A model generated the notes under the pieces. That model did not search any database and was not told the origin of the DNA. It was given only the letters and a program-made list of their open reading frames with translations. Position numbers and translations under genes: made by a program. 38,465 bases of DNA, from contig WRGF01000209.1 of NCBI GenBank assembly GCA_009787345.1, positions 1 through 38,465 of the forward strand, given 5' to 3'. Each line of letters begins with the position of its first letter. Position 1 is the stretch's first letter. Positions 31,947 to 38,465 of this stretch are shown here, piece after piece. The stretch comes from Turicibacter sp. GTDB taxonomy: Bacteria > Bacillota_I > Bacilli_A > MOL361 > Turicibacteraceae.

Positions 31947-32618
31947 TTACTTGCGGTAGGTGCGTTCTTCGTGCATATTCAACGTTGCCCGGGTGATGAA
32001 CCTTAGGCGGTTTCCGTCATAGGCGGCGTAGTAGACATCCCCGACGAACAGGATGCCTTCGGCTTCCATTTGGGCATTCAACCAGTCTGTGTCCCTGTCG
32101 ATTTTGGTGAGGTTTTCTTGGACCAGGACACCGGATACGATAATGGGCAGAGGGTTGTAGGGGCAGGAGTCTTTCTTGAATGCGGTGAGCTGGCCGTTAG
32201 CTTCAAGGATGGCATATTCCACTTCAAAGACGGAGGTGATGTCTTTCATGCGCAGCTGGACCATGAGGTCGTCGAAATTATAGCGCTGCTTTTTCATTTC
32301 CTCGATGTTGACCACCCCGTTATGGATTAAAATCGCCGGCTTGCCGTCGATGACGTCGCGGAGCTTTTTTGAACGGAGGGTGATGAACGCGGTGAGAAGC
32401 TGGAGCGAGCCTAACAGGGTGATGGCCAGGAATATTTCTTGCATGGACCGGTTGAAGTCGATGGCCATGGCGGCGATTTCAGCCATGAGGATGGAAACCA
32501 CCAAGTCGATGACGGTCAGTTCGCCGACCTCTTTTTTGCCCATGAGCTTGAAAACTACCAGAAGCAGGACGTACAGGATAAAGGTACGGTAGATTGTAAG
32601 ATAGTAATTGAAACTCAT
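31947..32618 (-). CDS. DUF421 (YetF-like) membrane protein
   Basis: A 223-residue protein with three N-terminal membrane helices, containing LMGKKEVGELTVIDLVVSILMAEIAAMAI (about 25-55), the family signature. A cytosolic DUF421 domain follows, with GKPAILIHNGVV near 92-103. Family members sit in the membrane of many Firmicutes and some are linked to spore or stress physiology; the biochemical role is unknown. The ATG at 32618 follows AGGTGAGGTGG. It is a single gene whose downstream side is the candidate large RNA. Confidence 0.9.
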   Translation of the reverse strand: MSFNYYLTIYRTFILYVLLLVVFKLMGKKEVGELTVIDLVVSILMAEIAAMAIDFNRSMQEIFLAITLLGSLQLLTAFITLRSKKLRDVIDGKPAILIHNGVVNIEEMKKQRYNFDDLMVQLRMKDITSVFEVEYAILEANGQLTAFKKDSCPYNPLPIIVSGVLVQENLTKIDRDTDWLNAQMEAEGILFVGDVYYAAYDGNRLRFITRATLNMHEERTYRK

Positions 32619-32813
32619 AAAGCCACCTCACCTGTTTTACAATTTATGCTAAAACCTTCCCCCATTCAATGAACGTTTCCAAAAAAGCCGATTCTTTTTA
32701 GCATCGAGCCGAAGAAAAAACGGGCTTCCCCAGCCAAATCCTTGCGCTTCAACATATCCAATTGGCGGGGCACATAAAATTTATAGACCAAATGAATATT
32801 AGGAGCTGAGATT

Positions 32814-33182
32814 ATGACCGAAAAATTAGGAAAAGCAATTTTATCAGGGTTTTCATTCGTCGGGATTAGTGTTCCCATCGCTTCCCTTATTATTACAACC
32901 ATCGCCTATTTTGACTTAATCCCGCAAGCGGTTTTAAGCGGGCTGTTATTTGGGTCTTTCATCGTGATTTTCTTTATGGCTTCCCTTCGCACCGCCCAAA
33001 AAATCGGGCAAAAAGGATGGGCAGTCGGAGCCGCCATCGCCGCTGCCATGACCGTGCTCAGTCTGATGTACACCCTTATCGGCATCGAACAAACCCCTGG
33101 GCTGCAATTTTTGGTCCGCACCGCCATTTCCACCGTCACCTGCATCACCGGCGGGATGATTGGAGTCAACCTTTCCAAATAA
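32814..33182 (+). CDS. small four-helix membrane protein, TIGR04086/YrzE-like
   Basis: A 122-residue polytopic protein with four hydrophobic helices (about 12-33, 38-58, 68-90, 97-118) and a short GMIGVNLSK end. Size, helix spacing and the GxxxG-rich last helix resemble the TIGR04086 family of Firmicutes membrane proteins; this is a family-level match from memory. The function is unknown. The ATG at 32814 has AGGAG upstream. It is a single gene, convergent with the bacteriocin-like cluster, sharing a terminator. Confidence 0.7.
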   Translation: MTEKLGKAILSGFSFVGISVPIASLIITTIAYFDLIPQAVLSGLLFGSFIVIFFMASLRTAQKIGQKGWAVGAAIAAAMTVLSLMYTLIGIEQTPGLQFLVRTAISTVTCITGGMIGVNLSK

Positions 33183-33186
33183 AAAG

Positions 33187-33232
33187 ATAAAAGACGAATG
33201 AGGTCTTGGCCACTTCATTCGTCTTTTATGCT
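33187..33232. terminator. shared terminator at the end of the membrane-protein gene and the ABC permease gene
   Basis: Perfect 15-bp arms 33187-33201 and 33215-33229 (ATAAAAGACGAATGA and complement). The stop codon of the minus-strand permease gene (33215-33217) lies in the right arm, so its last codons double as terminator stem. Confidence 0.85.
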
Positions 33233-34573
33233 GAAAAAAAAACATATCATCGTCATCCCTAAGTTGGAAGCTATCCCTATCAAAAAGGAAACCACTAAGG
33301 AATTGAGGAAAATTTGACCCACCACAAATGCTAAGACCAAAGGCAACAACTGAAGTGTCCGGAAAATATTCACCAAATAAATAAAAGACAAATCATCTGG
33401 GAGAAGCTTAGGAAAAAGAGAATGAGCTGAATAAATGGGGATAAAATTCGCAAGTACCAGACTTAACATCACCAAGGGAAGCAATAGCAAATATCCCCAA
33501 ACCTGGATTGGGAATACCCAAAAACATAGGACAACAACCAGTCCATGCACCAGATTCATTTTAACAAAGGGGATAAAGTAAGCATCAATAAATTTCCATG
33601 GTTTAGAAATGGGGGCCAACTGCAAGCAAAGAGATTGCAGGTCTTTAATGATATTAAAATCCGCCAGGGATCCTACAAAAAAATTAGCAGTTGCCACGAT
33701 AAGCAACAACACCCACGGAAAATCAATACCGTTGTCATCATACGCCGTGACGCCCACCCACAAAAAAACAACCAGCACAGCCATCGTCGAATTAAAGATG
33801 AGCGAAAAATCCAAGAATTTAATCCTTCCCCTTCGAAGAAGAATTAAATTCTTGGAGGCGACAGGCAGTTTTTTCCAACGCCATAGAGAAACGGCACCGC
33901 TTCCTCCTCTGGGATTTATTCCCCTATCATGGGAATAATTTCGAAATCCTTTTCTTTTTCTAAATCCAAGAGTTATATTGAAAAATATCAGTGAGCCAAA
34001 ATATACCCACATGAATATCACTGGATCCCACCGCAGGCGAATAAAAAAAGAAAGAATCATCACGAAAGTACAAATTAAATAGAGGATCTTGCCCCTATTC
34101 CCCCCTCCCTGATATTTTATCAAAAAATGCAAGCTTGTCAAAAAGTAGATACCTACTATCCATACAGCATGTTGGCTAAACCTCTCTGTCCGCTGAGGGA
34201 TTAGATAAAAAATCCATACCAAGAGGGCTAGCTTAAATAAAAGTCCCACCATATTGGGCAGGAGGGAATTCATCCTCATCCAGAGACGCAAGGTTTCATC
34301 CGTAATGGGGCAACGCCTCAAAAAAAAGAATAAGCTATCCCCCTCTTGTGAGGTTGCGTTACCCAATAATGGCAAAGTTGTCAAAAACACGATGCCTATC
34401 ATAAAATAAACAAGCACTTCAGGGGAAAACGTAAAAACTGTATCCCTGACCGTTGGATTTGAAATGAGTAAAGGAAGTAAAAAGAGCATTCCGACCATCA
34501 GGCTCAAAAGCCCTAAGGGGGAAAAATATTTCCGTTTAAATTTCTGGTAATTTAGGAATAAAATAGCTTTCAT
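33215..34573 (-). CDS. polytopic ABC-type permease of the bacteriocin-like cluster
   Basis: A 452-residue membrane protein with about 11-12 hydrophobic helices. The first is preceded by a basic N-terminus (NYQKFKRKYFSP), a layout seen in large ABC-2-like exporters of lantibiotic and bacteriocin immunity systems. I do not recognise a precise family. A cytosolic basic loop lies near residues 205-250 (FRKRKGFRNYSHDRG, LWRWKKLPVASKN). Its ATG overlaps the stop of the ATPase gene before it by 4 bases (ATGA), so the two form one transporter module. It is the last gene of the cluster. Confidence 0.75.
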   Translation of the reverse strand: MKAILFLNYQKFKRKYFSPLGLLSLMVGMLFLLPLLISNPTVRDTVFTFSPEVLVYFMIGIVFLTTLPLLGNATSQEGDSLFFFLRRCPITDETLRLWMRMNSLLPNMVGLLFKLALLVWIFYLIPQRTERFSQHAVWIVGIYFLTSLHFLIKYQGGGNRGKILYLICTFVMILSFFIRLRWDPVIFMWVYFGSLIFFNITLGFRKRKGFRNYSHDRGINPRGGSGAVSLWRWKKLPVASKNLILLRRGRIKFLDFSLIFNSTMAVLVVFLWVGVTAYDDNGIDFPWVLLLIVATANFFVGSLADFNIIKDLQSLCLQLAPISKPWKFIDAYFIPFVKMNLVHGLVVVLCFWVFPIQVWGYLLLLPLVMLSLVLANFIPIYSAHSLFPKLLPDDLSFIYLVNIFRTLQLLPLVLAFVVGQIFLNSLVVSFLIGIASNLGMTMICFFFSIKDE

Positions 34574-35283
34574 AAGGTATCCTTCCCAAAAAATGACTTC
34601 ACCAATTGTTGGGTAGAAGCAAGCGTTTGATAGCCCTCTCCGTCAAAAACAGAAGCGATTTTCCCGTCTTTGATAATAGCAATTTTATCGTACAATCCGA
34701 TGACCGTTTCAATTTGATGAGTGGAGATCAGGACCGTCTTACCTTCTTCCCGAAAACGTGTGATGGTGGACTTTAAAGTTTCCACCGCGGCGATATCAAG
34801 GCCCACAAACGGTTCATCAAATAAAATAATGTCTGGACAGGTTAAGAGTGCCACACAAATGTTTAATTTTTGCTTCATTCCTTTGGAGAGGTTTTTTCCA
34901 AAGGTTTTTTTTTCTTTCAATAAGTCAAATTCAGACATCAAACGTTTTTTATAGGCTTGGTACCCCGACAAAGAAAATAATTTAGCAATAAACTCCAAAT
35001 GTTCATCTACCGTAAGAAAATCGAATACTTCGGGTATTTCAGGTACATAGCCTAACCGCCTTTTAGAAGCTAATGCCGTATTTTTTTCATCTCCGAACTC
35101 AATTTGTCCCTCATACGGCTCCAACGTGGCGATTGCCTTAAAGAGCGTGGATTTTCCAGCGCCGTTTTCCCCTAAGAAAACCATGGTTTCGCCGGATTTT
35201 ATCTGAATATTGACATGTTTCAAGACCTGCTTTTGTTTGTATTTTTTCGATACTTCATGTACCAAAACCGAATGATTTGACAC
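34570..35283 (-). CDS. ABC-transporter ATP-binding protein, second module
   Basis: A 237-residue ATPase. Walker A is GENGAGKST, the signature LSKGMKQK, Walker B IILFDEPFVGLD with catalytic Glu, and the switch His is in STHQIE. It is of the ABC-2/CcmA-like class that partners separate permeases. The GTG start at 35283 has GGAG nine bases upstream. It follows the first permease gene by 19 bp and overlaps the 452-residue permease by 4 bases. In AS-48-type clusters such modules provide export and self-protection. Confidence 0.9.
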   Translation of the reverse strand: MSNHSVLVHEVSKKYKQKQVLKHVNIQIKSGETMVFLGENGAGKSTLFKAIATLEPYEGQIEFGDEKNTALASKRRLGYVPEIPEVFDFLTVDEHLEFIAKLFSLSGYQAYKKRLMSEFDLLKEKKTFGKNLSKGMKQKLNICVALLTCPDIILFDEPFVGLDIAAVETLKSTITRFREEGKTVLISTHQIETVIGLYDKIAIIKDGKIASVFDGEGYQTLASTQQLVKSFFGKDTL

Positions 35284-35302
35284 TTCTACCAGCTCCTCGT
35301 CT

Positions 35303-36166
35303 TTAATCCGTTAAATCTTGATTCTTAAATACTAACAATGCTGTCGACAAAAAAACGGCGAGTGAGACGACCAGGCTTAAGCCTCCGATGATATGGACAA
35401 ACGTCATGCCCGTTCCTTGGCGAAATATAACTAAGGCATAATTCGTAGGGAAAAGGTAGGTTACCACGTCTCCTGCTGGGAAACCTGCCGAAGCACTTCT
35501 GGCAAAATTAGCGAGCAAGGCCTCCATCAAACTCGCCCCGAAATGAATCAATACCAATAGCATATCTGATTTAACGAATAGGCTAATTAAAACCAAAAAG
35601 GAAGCCAACATTGCCTGATATACCGTCATTCGAATAATTAAAAGGAAAATCTGCATGATGGGGATAAGCAGGGAAGAATACCCCCAACCGTACCGAAGGG
35701 TGGCAATGACAGTGATGACAGTTGCGAAAAACAGATGAAAGAGAAACAAAAAGAAGGTAATCACAATTATTTTAGAAAGAAAAATGACCACCCGGCTATC
35801 ATGTGCCAATACGATATTATAAATGGTCTTTTTAGTAAATTCTGAAGAAAATAAAATCACCACTAGTAATGGGGTCAAAAACATCATCAGCCCGTCTGCC
35901 GAGGAACTGGAAAAAGATTGATGTCCAAATCGTAAATTTTCTTGTTCTGCCATAAAAGCTTCCATTTCCTGTGCGAATGCCTCATCCAATCCCATATCTT
36001 GCCATTCCACTGAAGCATGACTCCCCTGAATCCCAAAATTTTCTAATAACATTTCCCCGATAGGCACGACATGAAAAAATCCGAGGGCAAAGAAAACAAG
36101 AAAGGCAACACCGAGGGATTTGTTCTTAGATAACCGGTAGATTTCCGCCAATAGCACCCCCTTCAT
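35303..36166 (-). CDS. ABC-2 type permease, first module
   Basis: A 287-residue membrane protein. The first helix is at about 16-35, followed by a roughly 65-residue extracellular loop rich in Glu and Met. Five further helices form the ABC-2 core between about 95 and 285. It partners the ATPase encoded just before it, whose stop it overlaps by 4 bases (ATGA). It is probably part of bacteriocin export or immunity. Confidence 0.82.
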   Translation of the reverse strand: MKGVLLAEIYRLSKNKSLGVAFLVFFALGFFHVVPIGEMLLENFGIQGSHASVEWQDMGLDEAFAQEMEAFMAEQENLRFGHQSFSSSSADGLMMFLTPLLVVILFSSEFTKKTIYNIVLAHDSRVVIFLSKIIVITFFLFLFHLFFATVITVIATLRYGWGYSSLLIPIMQIFLLIIRMTVYQAMLASFLVLISLFVKSDMLLVLIHFGASLMEALLANFARSASAGFPAGDVVTYLFPTNYALVIFRQGTGMTFVHIIGGLSLVVSLAVFLSTALLVFKNQDLTD

Positions 36167-36885
36167 GAAGGCACCTCCACGGGGATATAGTCAACGGTAT
36201 CCAAAAATTCCTGATAAATATCCCGCTGAATTTGTCTGCCTCCTTCATCCAAAATATGCCCCTCCTTTTTATAGAAACACCGAAGAAGTTCCCCTTGATG
36301 AAGAATACCATAATGGGTCGCTACATCTTCTGTTTCCTTAATGAGATGGCTAGACAAAATAATGGTCATCCCTGCCTTGGATAAGGCTCCGATGAGGCGC
36401 TTCATTTCTGCAATAGCAACAGGGTCAAGCCCATTAAAAGGTTCATCCAAGATTAACAACTGACTATTTTTAAGTAGGGCGCAAGCAATCAACAGGCGCT
36501 TTTTCATGCCGATGGAATACGTTTTAATGGGCTTTTTGTTGGTGATATCCAACCCCACCCATGCTATTTTCCCCTCAATGCCAGTGGTTGAGTTATTTCC
36601 CATGACTAGGGAATAATACTTAAGGTTCTCGTAAGCTGACAAATTGTCTATCAAATTTGTCCCTTCGAATACCGCAGCAATTTCACTTTTGGGAAATCTG
36701 CACTTCACTTCCCCTCGGTCGCTTGCGATTAATCCAGTGGCAATTTTCAAAAGTGTTGTTTTTCCTGCCCCGTTGATTCCCATTAAAAAGAAAATAGATC
36801 CCGAAGGGATTTCCAAGTTCACATGCTTTAAAACCTGATTTTGTTGAAAACTTTTCGTGATTCCTCTAAATTTGAGTGCCATCAT
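36163..36885 (-). CDS. ABC-transporter ATP-binding protein, first module
   Basis: A 240-residue ATPase with Walker A GINGAGKTT, signature YSIGMKKR, Walker B LLILDEPFNGLD and switch His in LSSHLIKE. It resembles the BcrA/CcmA-like ATPases of peptide-antibiotic immunity transporters. The start at ATG 36885 has AGGAG eight bases upstream; a second ATG follows directly. It lies 11 bases after the preceding membrane-protein gene and overlaps the next permease. Confidence 0.9.
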   Translation of the reverse strand: MMALKFRGITKSFQQNQVLKHVNLEIPSGSIFFLMGINGAGKTTLLKIATGLIASDRGEVKCRFPKSEIAAVFEGTNLIDNLSAYENLKYYSLVMGNNSTTGIEGKIAWVGLDITNKKPIKTYSIGMKKRLLIACALLKNSQLLILDEPFNGLDPVAIAEMKRLIGALSKAGMTIILSSHLIKETEDVATHYGILHQGELLRCFYKKEGHILDEGGRQIQRDIYQEFLDTVDYIPVEVPS

Positions 36886-36896
36886 AAGTTGTTCTC

Positions 36897-37421
36897 CTAG
36901 GGTAGCATTAAAAATACTAAGCCAATAGTGGTTACCAAAGTCATGGCTATTCTTTGAAATTGGGTGTATGTACCGATTTTAGCTAAAAATTTGATGGAAA
37001 GAAGGTAAAAAAGGACATAAAAGGGTAAGTATCCTCCCATCCCTAAAAATCCTTGTGCGGACCATGGGGTTCCGATGATTAAGAAAGCTGCTGTATCACA
37101 AATGGCAATAATAAAAGCACTGCTGAAAATACAAACTGACAATTTGACGAATTCTTTAATGTGAAGCAATTGGCCAACGATCGCTGACAAAAAATAATAA
37201 ATAACGGAGATGCAAACAATCCAAAAAGCCAGTACGATGAAAATAGATATAAAGTTTCCGATGAAGGATAGTGCCACACTCCAGCCATTTCCTCCAAAAA
37301 AACCATAAATCTCTCCCAAGTTTAGAAGCATATTCAAACAGCCAAACAAACCGAATCCTAACGCACTCAATAAATACGTCTTTTTAACATTTTTTTCCAA
37401 CGTTAAATAAATTTTATCCAT
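36897..37421 (-). CDS. five-helix membrane protein, Yip1-like, bacteriocin-cluster associated
   Basis: A 174-residue protein with about five hydrophobic helices and short charged N- and C-termini. Helix spacing resembles the bacterial Yip1-domain proteins that often accompany SpoIIM/DUF95 genes in circular-bacteriocin clusters; this is a weak family match. The ATG at 37421 lies seven bases after GGGAGG and was preferred over an in-frame TTG adjoining the ribosome site. It follows the SpoIIM gene by 19 bases. It is a candidate component of the maturation, export or immunity machinery. Confidence 0.65.
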   Translation of the reverse strand: MDKIYLTLEKNVKKTYLLSALGFGLFGCLNMLLNLGEIYGFFGGNGWSVALSFIGNFISIFIVLAFWIVCISVIYYFLSAIVGQLLHIKEFVKLSVCIFSSAFIIAICDTAAFLIIGTPWSAQGFLGMGGYLPFYVLFYLLSIKFLAKIGTYTQFQRIAMTLVTTIGLVFLMLP

Positions 37422-37440
37422 GTTCAAGCCTCCCAGAAAA

Positions 37441-37875
37441 TCAAATGAAACTATTAAATATACGAGGTGTTAGAAAGGCTTCAAATCCAGCCATGATTAC
37501 CAAGAATACCAGATGGCATAAAAAGTCCTTCATGTATTTTACCGCGTGAGTGCGTATGTATGCCTCTCCTTTATCCACATAAATGGCCGTGGATAAAAAT
37601 AAAGGGATTTCAAAAAGGCCGTGGGGGATAATTAGCATTAAAAGCAACGGATTCAAAGAAAGAGACCACCCCATAAAAATTCCCAAGACAAGTCCGTTAT
37701 AAGCATAGGTAAATAGCGCATAATATTTCGTAAATACAAACGAGAAGTAGATAAGAAATAGGAGTCTTGTATTAATGCGGATAATATCAAAAAAATAATA
37801 ACTTTGGACAACAAATGGTACGAGGGGGTTATCTTCTTCTGGAGGGAAAATAAAAAACCCTAGAAAGATACCCAA
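37441..37875 (-). CDS. SpoIIM/DUF95 family membrane protein of the bacteriocin-like cluster
   Basis: A minimum of 144 residues. The signature AYNGLVLGIFMGW and LLLMLIIPHGLFEIPLFL is typical of SpoIIM/DUF95 proteins, which in non-sporing bacteria are found beside circular bacteriocins (for example in the AS-48 cluster) and are required for production or immunity. The only standard start, TTG at 37875, lies inside the first membrane helix and lacks a ribosome site. The frame stays open upstream and encodes a sensible N-terminus, NYFQNKGFKQSVKLF, then a Leu-rich helix. An ATT codon at 37938, 10 bases after GGAGGGG, could be the true start, giving 165 residues. It is the first gene after the precursor hairpin. 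Confidence 0.8.
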   Translation of the reverse strand: MGIFLGFFIFPPEEDNPLVPFVVQSYYFFDIIRINTRLLFLIYFSFVFTKYYALFTYAYNGLVLGIFMGWSLSLNPLLLMLIIPHGLFEIPLFLSTAIYVDKGEAYIRTHAVKYMKDFLCHLVFLVIMAGFEAFLTPRIFNSFI

Positions 37876-37974
37876 CAGGAGTAATAAACAAAAAAGCTTA
37901 ACTGATTGCTTGAATCCTTTATTTTGAAAATAGTTAATATTCCCGACTCCCCTCCAATGATTTGATGAATTCGT

Positions 37975-38014
37975 GCAATAAGCCCTGTCTTTAAGAGTAG
38001 ACAGGGCTTATTGC
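37975..38014 (-). terminator. strong hairpin between the precursor peptide gene and the SpoIIM gene
   Basis: Perfect 16-bp arms 37975-37990 and 37999-38014 (GCAATAAGCCCTGTCT and complement), 20 bp past the peptide stop. It lacks a long T run, so partial read-through is likely. This would give much more precursor than processing proteins, as in other bacteriocin operons. Confidence 0.8.
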
Positions 38015-38034
38015 CGCTTAACATGCGCTTTCTG

Positions 38035-38301
38035 CTACGCCGCAGCGTGGTAAAGCCCTAAAATACCAGATTTAAGAGCTCCCGGAATCACGACGAATCC
38101 CCAACCCGTTAAGGCACTAGAAATAAGTCCAATCCAAGTAAGGGCAACAAGTGTCCAAGCAAACCAAGTGGGAATTGTCCTACCTGTGAAGAGTTGGACA
38201 AGTCGGATAACATTAAATTGTAGTGCTGTTGCCAATAAGAGCGAACAGGAAATGGTAAGTCGCAACCCTAAGGTTCTGGGTTTAACAGTAGCTTGAAGCA
38301 T
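38035..38301 (-). CDS. putative AS-48-like circular bacteriocin precursor
   Basis: An 88-residue, very hydrophobic peptide with no Asp or Glu, four Trp and seven Lys/Arg/His. Residues about 11-29 form a hydrophobic leader ending SLLLATALQFN. The following region (VIRLVQLFTGRTIPTW...) recalls the AS-48 precursor, where SLQFLPIAH precedes the mature MAKEFGIPAA. Three helices are predicted (12-28, 44-62, 64-86), with Gly/Ser/Ala spacing like saposin-fold circular bacteriocins; the Lys-rich end of AS-48 is missing and the C-terminus is YHAAA. The ATG at 38301 has GGAGAG upstream, so a longer in-frame start is not used. Downstream SpoIIM and ABC genes support the call. The cleavage site is uncertain. 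Confidence 0.6.
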   Translation of the reverse strand: MLQATVKPRTLGLRLTISCSLLLATALQFNVIRLVQLFTGRTIPTWFAWTLVALTWIGLISSALTGWGFVVIPGALKSGILGLYHAAA

Positions 38302-38302
38302 A

Positions 38303-38465
38303 TTATCTCTCCTTTGTTTTTTTACCTTTCTTTTTATCCTGAACAAAATTCAACACGCCGAAATACAACGTCAGACCGTAAAATACAATCCAAACAGGAT
38401 GTTCCAAATCGTTCCGATAAAAGAAGATGACTATTGTTGCAAAAATAATAATACAGCAGATACCA
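38303..38465 (-). CDS. small basic membrane protein, 5' end outside the window
   Basis: The C-terminal 53 residues of a protein whose start lies beyond the window edge. It has two hydrophobic segments (IIIFATIVIFF, then VWIVFYGLTLYFGVLNFV) and a very basic tail, QDKKKGKKTKER. Its stop is one base before the precursor ATG, and its end contains that gene's ribosome site, so both share an mRNA. Small hydrophobic cationic proteins of this type are the immunity proteins of circular bacteriocins; that role is inferred from form and place only. No start, promoter or full length can be given. Confidence 0.55.
   Translation of the reverse strand, partial: GICCIIIFATIVIFFYRNDLEHPVWIVFYGLTLYFGVLNFVQDKKKGKKTKER

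Noticed and set aside
1-38465. CRISPR array, prophage or insertion sequence
   Set aside because: No regularly spaced direct repeats, cas genes, transposase, integrase or phage structural genes are visible; the only repeats are the four structured intergenic elements.

Overview
The window looks like a chromosomal stretch of a low-to-mid GC Gram-positive bacterium. I infer Lactobacillales, perhaps Carnobacteriaceae or Aerococcaceae. Support comes from strong AGGAGG-type ribosome sites, lipoprotein signals ending in LAAC, a CsoR-CopZ-CopA copper operon, a perfect CcpA cre site, an LmrCD/BmrCD-like exporter pair and many perfect-stem intrinsic terminators. The predicted extracellular proteins are rich in Asp and Glu, which would suit a salt- or alkali-tolerant organism; that is inference only. 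Genus and species cannot be named from the sequence. I see no phage, transposase, integrase, CRISPR array or rRNA.

Layout. 1-3.7 kb: a cytosolic 5'-nucleotidase-type phosphoesterase (-), a small acidic protein, guanine deaminase behind two tandem copies of a structured repeat, tRNA-Arg(CCU), and a very short thymidylate-kinase-like protein. 3.7-11.4 kb: an ammonium channel fused to a PII domain (-), a patatin-like lipase behind a third repeat copy, a thioredoxin-fold anchored protein (-), an acetamidase/formamidase, and an M20 amidohydrolase-AbgT transporter operon. 11.5-14.8 kb: the copper operon csoR-copZ-copA (-), with the fourth repeat copy between csoR and copZ. 14.8-19.6 kb: a Fic protein, an orphan peptide-binding lipoprotein, an NTF2-like protein, a PdaA-like deacetylase with a degenerate active site, and pyroglutamyl peptidase.

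19.6-27.1 kb: a carbohydrate-uptake operon (-) of two LplB/LplC-type permeases, a binding lipoprotein, a DUF624 protein, a membrane-bound AraC regulator and a ROK kinase. A cre site lies upstream, and a candidate small RNA or attenuator upstream of that. 27.5-31.2 kb: a heterodimeric ABC exporter (-) preceded by a possible leaderless 18-codon leader peptide. 31.2-31.95 kb: a long gene-free, hairpin-rich stretch that looks like a large structured non-coding RNA. 31.9-33.2 kb: a DUF421 protein and a TIGR04086-like membrane protein.

33.2-38.5 kb (-): the most interesting block. A short basic membrane protein (cut by the window end) is followed by an 88-residue, acid-free, Trp-rich hydrophobic peptide whose layout resembles the AS-48 circular-bacteriocin precursor. 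Then come a strong hairpin, a SpoIIM/DUF95 protein, a polytopic membrane protein and two ABC modules (ATPase-permease, ATPase-permease). I read this as a probable circular-bacteriocin-like production and immunity cluster.

Together the enzymes suggest a nitrogen-scavenging lifestyle: guanine, amides, acyl-amino acids, pyroglutamyl peptides, peptides and ammonium. Regulatory RNA candidates are unusually frequent: four repeat copies, one sRNA/attenuator, one leader peptide and one large RNA.
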